Shown here: positions 1-5,875 of the stretch, one piece after another
Position numbering within the stretch: position 1 is the first letter of the stretch
How the letters are laid out: each line of letters opens with the position of its first letter
Source: Acidiluteibacter sp965660325
GTDB lineage: Bacteria; Bacteroidota; Bacteroidia; Flavobacteriales_E; Vicingaceae
NCBI GenBank assembly: GCA_965660325.1
Contig: CBFHZL010000060.1
Span: 1-16,110, forward strand
Length of the DNA stretch: 16,110 nucleotides
Direction: 5' to 3'
Position numbers and translations under genes: made by a program
The notes under the pieces: generated by a model
The model's input: only the letters and a program-made list of their open reading frames with translations
What the model was told of the DNA's origin: nothing
The model's database searches: none

Positions 1-1
1 A

Positions 2-37
2 AGGACAGCCTATGGCAATCCTGGCGAGGTCACTTAA
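2..37 (+). CDS. Possible 3' end of an upstream plus-strand gene (partial)
   Basis: One frame reads RTAYGNPGEVT and ends in TAA at 35-37, six bases before a strong hairpin followed by a T-rich tract. That is where the last codons of a terminated plus-strand gene would be expected. Only eleven residues are inside the window, so no family can be named. The other two plus frames stay open into or past the hairpin and fit a gene end less well. The call rests on position only. Confidence 0.3.
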   Translation, partial: RTAYGNPGEVT

Positions 38-42
38 GAATG

Positions 43-76
43 AAATCCTCAATGCTAAGCATTGGGGATTTTTAGT
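43..76 (+). terminator. Rho-independent terminator, possibly bidirectional
   Basis: Bases 43-55 and 59-71 form a 13-bp stem with a single G-U wobble and a TAA loop. The plus-strand side runs into a T-rich tract (69-80, then more T runs). It sits between the putative end of a gene at the left edge and the 3' end of the minus-strand DUF4197 gene at 104. It could therefore also serve that gene, although the minus-strand T tract is poorer. Confidence 0.75.
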
Positions 77-103
77 TTTATCTACTTTTTTCTGAGCTAT
101 CTT

Positions 104-847
104 TTATTTATTCGCAGCAGCGTAATCAAACACTTTTTTTAATAAATCACTAGATCGCTCCAGAGGGTTTTGCCGAATTTCTTTTTCCTCTTCTGCAATT
201 TTTAAAAATAATCCGTCTATTGCCATATTGGTTGCATAGCTAGTTAAATCTCCATCCACTTTGGTAATAAAAGGAATCATATTGTAAGCAGTGGTTGCCG
301 TATTCCAATATTTAGTTGCATTAACTTTATCTAAAGAGGCCTCTATCTTTGGTGTGAAAGCCGCAACTAGTTGCTCGCTTGTTTTGCGTTTTAGGTAATC
401 CGTCGCTGCATTTTCACCTCCCATTAAAATTCCTTGAGCATCTTGTATGGTCATAGAAGTTATAGCGTTCACAAACAAAGGAGCTGCTTCTACTACTGCA
501 TCTTCAGCTGCTCTATTTAACGACAACTCTACATCATCAATTTGATTTCCAAGGCCTATAGTTCTCAATTTATCCGCTACATTGGTATACTGTTCAGGAA
601 ATGGAATCCTAACCATGGGTTGATCTGCATAGCCTCCTACCTTAGATAAATTAGCTACTCCTGTTTTGGTTCCCTTAATTAAAGCTTCTTTTAATCCTGA
701 GCCCATTTCTAATGTAGACGGTATAGAAGAGCCTGTTTCTGTAGTCTCCAAAATACTTCTTCCTAAATCTTGAGCGATTGGTTTTAACTCTGCGCAGCTG
801 CTCAATAGCAATGAGGCAAATGCTGCTAATATAACGGTCTTTTTCAT
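104..847 (-). CDS. DUF4197 family lipoprotein
   Basis: This 247-residue protein starts with a lipoprotein signal peptide: MKK, a hydrophobic stretch, then the lipobox LLSSC with the lipidated cysteine at residue 18. The rest matches my recollection of the DUF4197 family: an early GLKEALIKGTKTGV helix, a PFPE segment followed by a helix with LRTIG, an AAEDAVVEAAPLF segment near 112-125, the conserved DAQGILMGGENAATDYL around 135-153, and a C-terminal half starting at KYWNT. Length is normal for the family, whose molecular function is unknown. The protein should be anchored on the periplasmic face of a membrane. It is transcribed alone, divergent from the channel gene; no convincing promoter is seen in the 123-bp gap. 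The ATG start is chosen because it begins the signal peptide directly. Confidence 0.85.
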   Translation of the reverse strand: MKKTVILAAFASLLLSSCAELKPIAQDLGRSILETTETGSSIPSTLEMGSGLKEALIKGTKTGVANLSKVGGYADQPMVRIPFPEQYTNVADKLRTIGLGNQIDDVELSLNRAAEDAVVEAAPLFVNAITSMTIQDAQGILMGGENAATDYLKRKTSEQLVAAFTPKIEASLDKVNATKYWNTATTAYNMIPFITKVDGDLTSYATNMAIDGLFLKIAEEEKEIRQNPLERSSDLLKKVFDYAAANK

Positions 848-970
848 GGTTGCAAGTTATAAAGTTCGGCGAAAACCATCAGGTAAAATCCTACAAAATG
901 ATAAAAATGGCAGTTAAATGGTTATTTTAAGTTACCCATTTGTTCCCCTCTAAAAGCAATAGGATTTCAT

Positions 971-1405
971 TTGTTGAATTGTTTATCTTTGAAAAAAAAC
1001 GAACAGATCAGACATTTTCTATTCATACGAACCCTTATTAGTTTTCTTAAAAATGATGACTATCGTGATTTATTGATTACGACCTTCATTACGCTTGCTA
1101 TTGGCAGTGTAGTCTATCATTATTTGGAAGGTTGGGAATGGATTGACTGCATCTACTTTTCGATTATAACGTTAACTACGGTCGGCTATGGTGACTTCTC
1201 CCCACAAACTGATGCCGGAAAGATTTTCACTATTATTTATATCATTATGGGCGTTGGTATTATTTTGAGCTTTATCAATGCTGTTTATTCTCACTACAGA
1301 GATGTAAAATCTGACGACAGAGAACCGAAGAAGAGGCGGAAATACCGCAAAAGAAGTAGTAATGACTTAAGTCCTCGCAAACACAGAAAAAAAGAAGATG
1401 AGTAA
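971..1405 (+). CDS. Two-TM potassium channel-like protein (Ion_trans_2 type)
   Basis: The protein has the layout of a simple tetrameric K+ channel subunit: a transmembrane helix at about residues 34-50, a pore helix, the selectivity filter TTVGYGD at 69-75, and a second transmembrane helix at about 85-105. A very basic cytoplasmic tail (about 110-144, many K and R) follows. No RCK/KTN or cyclic-nucleotide domain is present, so gating signals are not evident. It should sit in the inner membrane. The 5' end is uncertain: no ATG, GTG or other strong start lies in frame before TM1. TTG codons occur at 971, 974, 989 and 1073, and a TAnnTTTG element overlaps 984-991. Homologues I recall begin roughly 15 residues before the YRDLL motif, which would put the true start near 1025-1037. 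The last 8 bp overlap the next gene. Confidence 0.85.
   Translation: MLNCLSLKKNEQIRHFLFIRTLISFLKNDDYRDLLITTFITLAIGSVVYHYLEGWEWIDCIYFSIITLTTVGYGDFSPQTDAGKIFTIIYIIMGVGIILSFINAVYSHYRDVKSDDREPKKRRKYRKRSSNDLSPRKHRKKEDE
984..991 (+). promoter_or_regulatory. Candidate -7 element (TATCTTTG)
   Basis: TATCTTTG is an exact match to the Bacteroidetes sigma-factor -7 consensus TAnnTTTG. No TTG -33 element lies at the expected 19-23 bp upstream, so the match is partial. If real, transcription would begin near 998, inside the longest possible reading frame of the channel gene, and its true start codon would be downstream. Confidence 0.35.
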
Positions 1406-2264
1406 GTTATTATCTTCTCCCTACCCCTTCTCAAATAATCATAAAAAGCATTTCATAAAAGCAGTTTTTATGGGTGTCTTTGTTTTTCTTTTTCTGCTAA
1501 TTTTTCAACCGTTTGGATTAAATTATTATGGGGACGGCTTAGTTGGACTAACCTTGGGATACGGTCTTACTTGTTTTACTTCCATGGTAATATTGAACAT
1601 ATTAATTCCAAATGCTTTTAGCAATTTATTCAACGAAGAGAAGTGGACGGTATCAAAACAAATAGGCTGGTCGTTAATTAATGTAAGCAGTATAGGTTTA
1701 GCTAATTTATTATATTCTAACGTTGTTGGTGTTGCTAATTTTTCAATAGAAAGTTTAATTCGTTTCGAAATTTACACCATCGCTTTAGCTCTATTTCCTT
1801 TGCTTCTGTTCATTATTACCAATTATAAAAGACTTACTGCTAGATTTGAGAAATCTGCTAAACTGATTAACAATTCGATATTACAGTTTCAACAAAAAAA
1901 CAATAATAAAGCTGATTTCATAACAATTGAGTCAGATAATATCTCTGAAAACTTACGTGTGCCAATTCAAGATATTCTTTTTATTCAGTCTTCGGATAAT
2001 TATATTACTGTAAATTACAAAAAGAAGGATGAAACCTGCTCCAAGGTTTTAAGAAATACATTAAAATCGGTTGAAAACCAACTAGAAATTTATCCAAATA
2101 TTTTTCGTTGTCATAAAAGCTATTTAGTGAACTTGAGTAAAGTCAATCATATTTCAGGAAATGCACAAGGCTTTAAATTACACTTAGAATTAGTGAAAGA
2201 ATTGATTCCTGTAAGCCGATTACACAATAAAACCATCAAAAATAAGCTTACCGTTCGTCCCTAA
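1398..2264 (+). CDS. Membrane-anchored LytTR-family transcriptional regulator
   Basis: This 288-residue protein has an N-terminal membrane module with about four hydrophobic segments (roughly 20-37, 47-70, 88-112 and 122-141). A polar linker and a C-terminal LytTR DNA-binding domain follow, at about 188-285. LytTR hallmarks are visible: ILFIQSSDNYITV (193-205), LRNTLKSVENQL (218-229), FRCHKSYLVNLSKV (236-249) and IPVSRLHNKTIKNKL near the end. There is no receiver domain, so it is not a classical response regulator; this one-component layout, with LytTR fused to TM helices, is common in Bacteroidetes. The ATG overlaps the last 8 bp of the channel gene, which implies translational coupling. I infer that it senses a membrane or ionic signal and regulates nearby genes; the ligand is unknown. 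Confidence 0.87.
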   Translation: MSKLLSSPYPFSNNHKKHFIKAVFMGVFVFLFLLIFQPFGLNYYGDGLVGLTLGYGLTCFTSMVILNILIPNAFSNLFNEEKWTVSKQIGWSLINVSSIGLANLLYSNVVGVANFSIESLIRFEIYTIALALFPLLLFIITNYKRLTARFEKSAKLINNSILQFQQKNNNKADFITIESDNISENLRVPIQDILFIQSSDNYITVNYKKKDETCSKVLRNTLKSVENQLEIYPNIFRCHKSYLVNLSKVNHISGNAQGFKLHLELVKELIPVSRLHNKTIKNKLTVRP

Positions 2265-2281
2265 GGCTTGCTTTTAAGCCT
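2264..2281 (+). terminator. Weak hairpin after the LytTR gene
   Basis: A perfect 6-bp stem (AGGCTT at 2264-2269 with AAGCCT at 2276-2281) encloses a six-base loop and is followed by ATTCCTTT. It starts at the last base of the LytTR stop codon and lies before the next promoter, consistent with an operon boundary. The stem is short and the U tract imperfect, so termination would be leaky. Confidence 0.35.
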
Positions 2282-2327
2282 ATTCCTTTGCAGTTTACCC
2301 CAAAGTTTGCTGTTACTCCCTTTCACC

Positions 2328-2358
2328 TTGCAGCTCGTTCAAAACACCTCCATATTTG
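2328..2358 (+). promoter_or_regulatory. Bacteroidetes-type promoter (TTG-N20-CATATTTG)
   Basis: A TTG at 2328-2330 is followed, after 20 bases, by CATATTTG at 2351-2358, which differs from TAnnTTTG only at the first base. Predicted transcription start is near 2365, about ten bases before the ATG at 2375. This spacing is typical of the phylum and decides the start of the downstream gene, because an upstream in-frame TTG at 2288 lies before the promoter. Confidence 0.6.
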
Positions 2359-2374
2359 CCAAAAACAAACAAAT

Positions 2375-3007
2375 ATGGAAACAGTTATCAGCACTTCTTT
2401 AATTATTCACATCGCATCAGGATTCACAGCTTTAATAAGCGGATTGATCATTTTTATTCTTAAGAAAGGTGGAGTAAAACACATCAAACTAGGTCGCATA
2501 TTTTTTTATGCAATGCTCTTGGTCGTAGTTTCAGCAGTTATTATAGCCCTGCTTAAAAGCAATTTATTTTTAATTCTTATCGCTGTATTTTCATTATTCA
2601 TGAATTATAGCGGATATCGAAGCATAAAAAACAAAAGTCTAAAGCCGAGTTTTCTAGATTGGATCATTTTAGTCCTTGGAACCATCAATACGTTTGTAAT
2701 GATATCTTCTATGAACATTATTTTAATGGTTTTTGGAGGAATAAGTGTTGCTCTGATTATTAAAGAATTCCGGACGTTCATAAAAACGAGTAGAAATCAA
2801 CCTATTCCTAAAATGGCATGGCTTAAACGGCATATTGGAATGATGATGGGAACCTACTTAGCTACCATTACTGCCTTTATTGTAACAGCAGGCCCAAGGA
2901 CTAGCTGGTATGAAATGATACAGCCACAATGGTTGCCTTGGGTTTTACCTACCATAATTCTAACCCCAATGATAGCATACTACACAAAGAAGTATGTAAA
3001 GAATTAA
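2375..3007 (+). CDS. DUF2306-like polytopic membrane protein
   Basis: The 210-residue protein is almost entirely hydrophobic, with about seven predicted transmembrane helices (near 5-28, 41-62, 64-80, 95-112, 114-131, 155-173 and 186-204). Conserved-looking features are H12 in the first helix, KHIKLGRIFFYAM (35-47) at the start of the second, and WLKRHIGMMMGTYLATITAF (149-168). This pattern resembles the DUF2306/COG5395 family of predicted membrane proteins, whose function is not established; the spaced histidines could bind a cofactor, but that is inference. The ATG at 2375 is preferred to the upstream TTG at 2288 because the promoter lies between them and the intervening residues are not membrane-like. 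It is followed after 22 bp by an outer-membrane protein gene, probably on the same transcript. Confidence 0.72.
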   Translation: METVISTSLIIHIASGFTALISGLIIFILKKGGVKHIKLGRIFFYAMLLVVVSAVIIALLKSNLFLILIAVFSLFMNYSGYRSIKNKSLKPSFLDWIILVLGTINTFVMISSMNIILMVFGGISVALIIKEFRTFIKTSRNQPIPKMAWLKRHIGMMMGTYLATITAFIVTAGPRTSWYEMIQPQWLPWVLPTIILTPMIAYYTKKYVKN

Positions 3008-3029
3008 AATAATAACTTAAAACTGTGAT

Positions 3030-4280
3030 ATGAAAAAGTCAGCTATAATTCTATTGATTCTATTTTCTAGCTCTTTAATGGCTCAAGTTTATATTGATGG
3101 TGGTAAAACTCGCCACCGATTTGCTCAAATGACTTTGGGAATAGACACTAAAGTAAACTTAGGAAAAGGTGCCTATTCGTATTTACGAGATTCCGATAAC
3201 CAACTAAATAGGATTGATGTAGAAAGTCAATTCAGTTCTCGATTTATCATTGGTGGTACTCACTTTTGGGGACATGCCGATTTCTATATTGCTATACCGC
3301 TAAGAAATTGGAATAAAAGTGGATTTAGTGAAGGTGTAGAAACTGGTTTTCGATATTTTCCTTGGCAAATAAAGCACAATAAACTTCGCCCTTTTATCGG
3401 TACAGCTTTTTTAAGGCATAGCTATCAGCAAGGAGAAGGAGCTGATGTTTCGAGATATAAATATCCGTTGACGGGAGGGGTTATGTATAATCGAGGTAAT
3501 CACCTTTTTGAAATTGGGGCAGGCTATAACTTTGATTCAATGCGTAACTATTATATCAGCACCACAGAACGTGTAAACATTAGAACAAACCCATTTTGGT
3601 TGTCTATTGGCTACAAATGGATGATAGAAAGCACCCTAAGCGCTGAAAAAGATTGGAAAAGTGGAAGAACTCAAGCAATCACAGATACCCTCGCAAAAAG
3701 AAAAAAATTGAATGGAATCACCCTTTCCATTGGCCCTTCATCAGCTTTTTTTCTAAAAAATTCTGATCATAATGATGCTACAGCACCTTATGCAGACAAT
3801 CACAAAACAAGTGTTTTTCCTGAAATGGGAATAGGTTATTATTGGCATACACCAGATCTACAAGTTCAAGCTACCTACAGACGAAACAAAAGTGAAATAG
3901 CAGCTTATGACTTTAACCAACTAGCAACAAGAACTGCACTAACCTTAGAAACGTATAAGTTCATAGGAGATTATCATGGTTTCGCACCTTTTATAGGTGC
4001 TGCCATTAGTTATGAGCAACTTTTGGTAAATCAAGTACAAGATGGCGTAAATACGGATGGTAGTTTTGAAGGTTTTAAACCTGGAATTACGGTTGGTTGG
4101 GATATTCGCCCTAATCGTATTCAGAGTTTTTACCTCAGAACCCATTTACGATATTTCCCTAATATGAAAGTAGATATGGGCGCAAACAAGTCGGTTTCTT
4201 TTGATCAGTTTGAGTTTAACTTTATACAATTAGTAATATTTCCTGAAGCGCTGATTAAAAAGAAATTAATTAGACAATAA
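3030..4280 (+). CDS. Outer-membrane beta-barrel-type protein, unknown function
   Basis: A clear signal peptide (MKK, hydrophobic core, cleavage after SLMAQ at residue 19) precedes about 397 residues rich in alternating aromatic and polar residues. These carry repeated strand-like segments such as HLFEIGAGYNF, FWLSIGYKW and FNFIQLVIF. The chain appears to fall into two barrel-like halves, about 30-200 and 228-408, joined by a basic polar linker (205-228). Both halves contain a PFIG-A motif (121-125 and 320-324) followed by a glycine-rich strand pair, suggesting an internal duplication. It lacks a TonB box, plug or OmpA peptidoglycan-binding domain. Location is most likely the outer membrane. 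Substrate or role cannot be read from the sequence. It follows the DUF2306-like gene by 22 bp with no promoter visible between them. Confidence 0.65.
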   Translation: MKKSAIILLILFSSSLMAQVYIDGGKTRHRFAQMTLGIDTKVNLGKGAYSYLRDSDNQLNRIDVESQFSSRFIIGGTHFWGHADFYIAIPLRNWNKSGFSEGVETGFRYFPWQIKHNKLRPFIGTAFLRHSYQQGEGADVSRYKYPLTGGVMYNRGNHLFEIGAGYNFDSMRNYYISTTERVNIRTNPFWLSIGYKWMIESTLSAEKDWKSGRTQAITDTLAKRKKLNGITLSIGPSSAFFLKNSDHNDATAPYADNHKTSVFPEMGIGYYWHTPDLQVQATYRRNKSEIAAYDFNQLATRTALTLETYKFIGDYHGFAPFIGAAISYEQLLVNQVQDGVNTDGSFEGFKPGITVGWDIRPNRIQSFYLRTHLRYFPNMKVDMGANKSVSFDQFEFNFIQLVIFPEALIKKKLIRQ

Positions 4281-4298
4281 ACACTCTTGTTTAATAAA

Positions 4299-4321
4299 AC
4301 AACTATTTAACAAATAGCTGT
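4299..4321. other. Hairpin in the intergenic region after the outer-membrane protein gene
   Basis: Bases 4299-4308 and 4312-4321 can pair over ten positions with one A-C mismatch and a three-base AAC loop. No T tract follows on the plus strand, so it is not a standard intrinsic terminator; it may protect the mRNA 3' end. The rest of the 127-bp gap (4281-4407) is AT-rich. It holds only a near-match TAATATTG (4368-4375) without a well-placed -33 element. Confidence 0.3.
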
Positions 4322-4407
4322 GAAAAATTATATTGGCATAGCATATTTAATAGATTGGATTTTAACCTAATATTGTAAAAAATTCGTTTTACCAACCCCA
4401 ACCGATT

Positions 4408-5163
4408 ATGCAATTGAATAAACAATTGCTAATCCTACTACTTTTTAATATTTATTGTTCAACCATTAGCGCTCAAAGCATGTTGTTTAACTCGAATGGT
4501 GGCTCCCCGCATCCCTCTGCAATAGTAGAAATAGAATCTACTACAAAAGGCTTTTTAATGCCACGTATGAATGCAACGAATCGTTTGGCTATTCCTAGTC
4601 CTGCTGCAGGATTAATGGTCTTTCAGACTGATGGCTTTCAAGCATTTTACTATTTTAATGGAACTGATTGGGATACTATTAATACTTCCGGTGGATCTGG
4701 CATAAGTTCTGTTTCTAGCACAGCCAATTCTAATGTGAGTATTATTCAAGACATTAAGGCTTCCAATACAAATGGAGGCCCTTGTTTTGCAGGAGGCTGG
4801 ATGACAAGAACTTTAAACTCTATCAAAGGGGATATGAGTTTCGTTAACCTATCAAATGATACCATTATCCTCTCTGCAGGAACATACCTCATTGAAGCTG
4901 AAGCGCCCGCGTATGAAGTTGACCAACATCAAATTCGGCTACTCAATATCATCGCCAATACCGTATCAGCTACAGGAAGTTCTAGTTTTTCAGACAAGTT
5001 TACTGCCACTAATAGTACACTTTCAACTATTATTACAGTACCTGCAACAGGAAAAAAGTTTTTTTTGGAGCACAGATGCAGCAACTCAAATTCCGATGGT
5101 TTTGGGATTGCAAACACTTGGGGCGAAAACATATATACCCAGATAAAAATTCAGAAACTATGA
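4408..5163 (+). CDS. Secreted protein with Bacteroidetes head segment and tail-fibre-like jelly-roll domain
   Basis: The 251-residue protein has a signal peptide cleaved near ISAQS (residue 23). Residues 36-90 carry a segment common in Bacteroidetes surface proteins: PSAIVEIESTTKGFLMPRM, then a short helix, PSPAAGLMVFQTD and a YYFNGTDW end. In many such proteins this precedes collagen-like or phage-tail-like repeats. Here a short Ser/Gly linker leads to a C-terminal domain (about 106-250) with IIQDIKASNTNGG, GGWMTRTLNSI, LSAGTYLIEAEAPAYEVDQH, a QIRLLNI strand, FFLEHRCS and a GFGIANTWGENIYTQIKI end. I recall this pattern from trimeric jelly-roll domains at the C-termini of phage tail fibres and bacterial secreted proteins. 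C126 and C224 could form a disulphide. It overlaps the next gene by 4 bp. A role in surface binding is inference. Confidence 0.68.
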   Translation: MQLNKQLLILLLFNIYCSTISAQSMLFNSNGGSPHPSAIVEIESTTKGFLMPRMNATNRLAIPSPAAGLMVFQTDGFQAFYYFNGTDWDTINTSGGSGISSVSSTANSNVSIIQDIKASNTNGGPCFAGGWMTRTLNSIKGDMSFVNLSNDTIILSAGTYLIEAEAPAYEVDQHQIRLLNIIANTVSATGSSSFSDKFTATNSTLSTIITVPATGKKFFLEHRCSNSNSDGFGIANTWGENIYTQIKIQKL

Positions 5164-5765
5164 AAAATTACCTCTATGTGTTTATCCTGTCTTTTCCTCT
5201 AATCTCTTATTCACAAAACTCTTTTCAGACAGCTAAGAACTTTCAGGATCAACTAAATAAATATTATGCTGATAGCAGCACTTCTCCTCTGACTGAAATA
5301 GACAGATCTGATTTTGTGGAACTTCCATTTTTTGAAATTGACACTACATTTGTTTTCACTGCAAAAATAGAGCGACTATTAAATGAAGAGGCATTTGAGA
5401 TGAAAACCTCTACCGATCGCCTTCCGCTTTATCGCCCCTATTACAAAGCAACATTTATTATCGATACGCAAGTAGTTACATTGCTGATCTATCAAAACGA
5501 AAGGCTAAAAGCCGAACAAGGTTATGAAGACTATCTATTTTTGCCCTTTACAGATATTACTAACGGAGATAGTACTTATGGAGGTGGAAGATACATTGAT
5601 CTAAAAATCACTAAAGCAGATTCTATTGTTATAGATTTTAATCAAGCGTATAATCCATATTGCGCATACAATAAAAAGTACTCCTGCCCTATTCCTCCTG
5701 CTGAAAATGACATCAACTATGCGATAAAAGCAGGTGTACAATATCTCCCAAAACCGACTAACTAG
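5160..5765 (+). CDS. DUF1684 family secreted protein
   Basis: The protein is 201 residues from the ATG at 5160, with a signal peptide (MKNYLYVFILSFPLISYSQ) cut near residue 19. DUF1684 signatures are strong: an FFEID segment near 57-61, a YKATFI strand (95-100), YLFLPFTDITNGDSTYGGGR (125-144), IVIDFNQAYNPYCAY (157-171) and YSCPIPPAEN (174-183), ending with AIKAGV. Full length for the family, which has no established biochemical function. C168 and C176 are near each other and conserved-looking. The ATG at 5160 is preferred to an upstream in-frame ATG at 5076 because it starts the signal peptide and overlaps the previous stop as ATGA, implying translational coupling with the jelly-roll protein. 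It lacks a lipobox, so it should be periplasmic or secreted. Confidence 0.87.
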   Translation: MKNYLYVFILSFPLISYSQNSFQTAKNFQDQLNKYYADSSTSPLTEIDRSDFVELPFFEIDTTFVFTAKIERLLNEEAFEMKTSTDRLPLYRPYYKATFIIDTQVVTLLIYQNERLKAEQGYEDYLFLPFTDITNGDSTYGGGRYIDLKITKADSIVIDFNQAYNPYCAYNKKYSCPIPPAENDINYAIKAGVQYLPKPTN

Positions 5766-5849
5766 TTTAGGTTTTATCGCTCCAATCATAAATGGTTGGT
5801 TTGACTAACACCCTTCATGAAAACAACTAAAAGGCTGCCTTCTTTTTCT

Positions 5850-5857
5850 TAATTTTG
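5850..5857 (+). promoter_or_regulatory. prfC promoter -7 element (TAATTTTG)
   Basis: TAATTTTG matches TAnnTTTG exactly and lies 18 bases before the prfC ATG at 5876, giving a leader of roughly a dozen bases. No TTG is seen at the usual -33 distance. The element overlaps the TTG at 5855 that would otherwise give a longer prfC reading frame, so it argues for the ATG start. Confidence 0.55.
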
Positions 5858-5875
5858 CGGTTTCAATTACACTCC

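Noticed and set aside
905..941. AAATGG direct repeats with an inverted CCATTT between the DUF4197 and channel genes
   Set aside because: Six-base AT-rich matches at irregular spacing are expected by chance and do not align with a promoter.
4368..4375. TAATATTG as the promoter of the jelly-roll gene
   Set aside because: It has a mismatch in the conserved TTTG part, and no TTG lies 19-23 bases upstream.
4856..5146. Overlapping plus and minus open frames within the jelly-roll gene
   Set aside because: They are shadows of the secreted protein, which has a signal peptide, recognisable domains and coupling to the next gene.
5750..5775. Hairpin with AAAACC/GGTTTT at the end of the DUF1684 gene as a terminator
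   Set aside because: The outer stem is only six weak pairs, the inner part needs a three-base bulge, and the T tract is just four bases that also form the stem.
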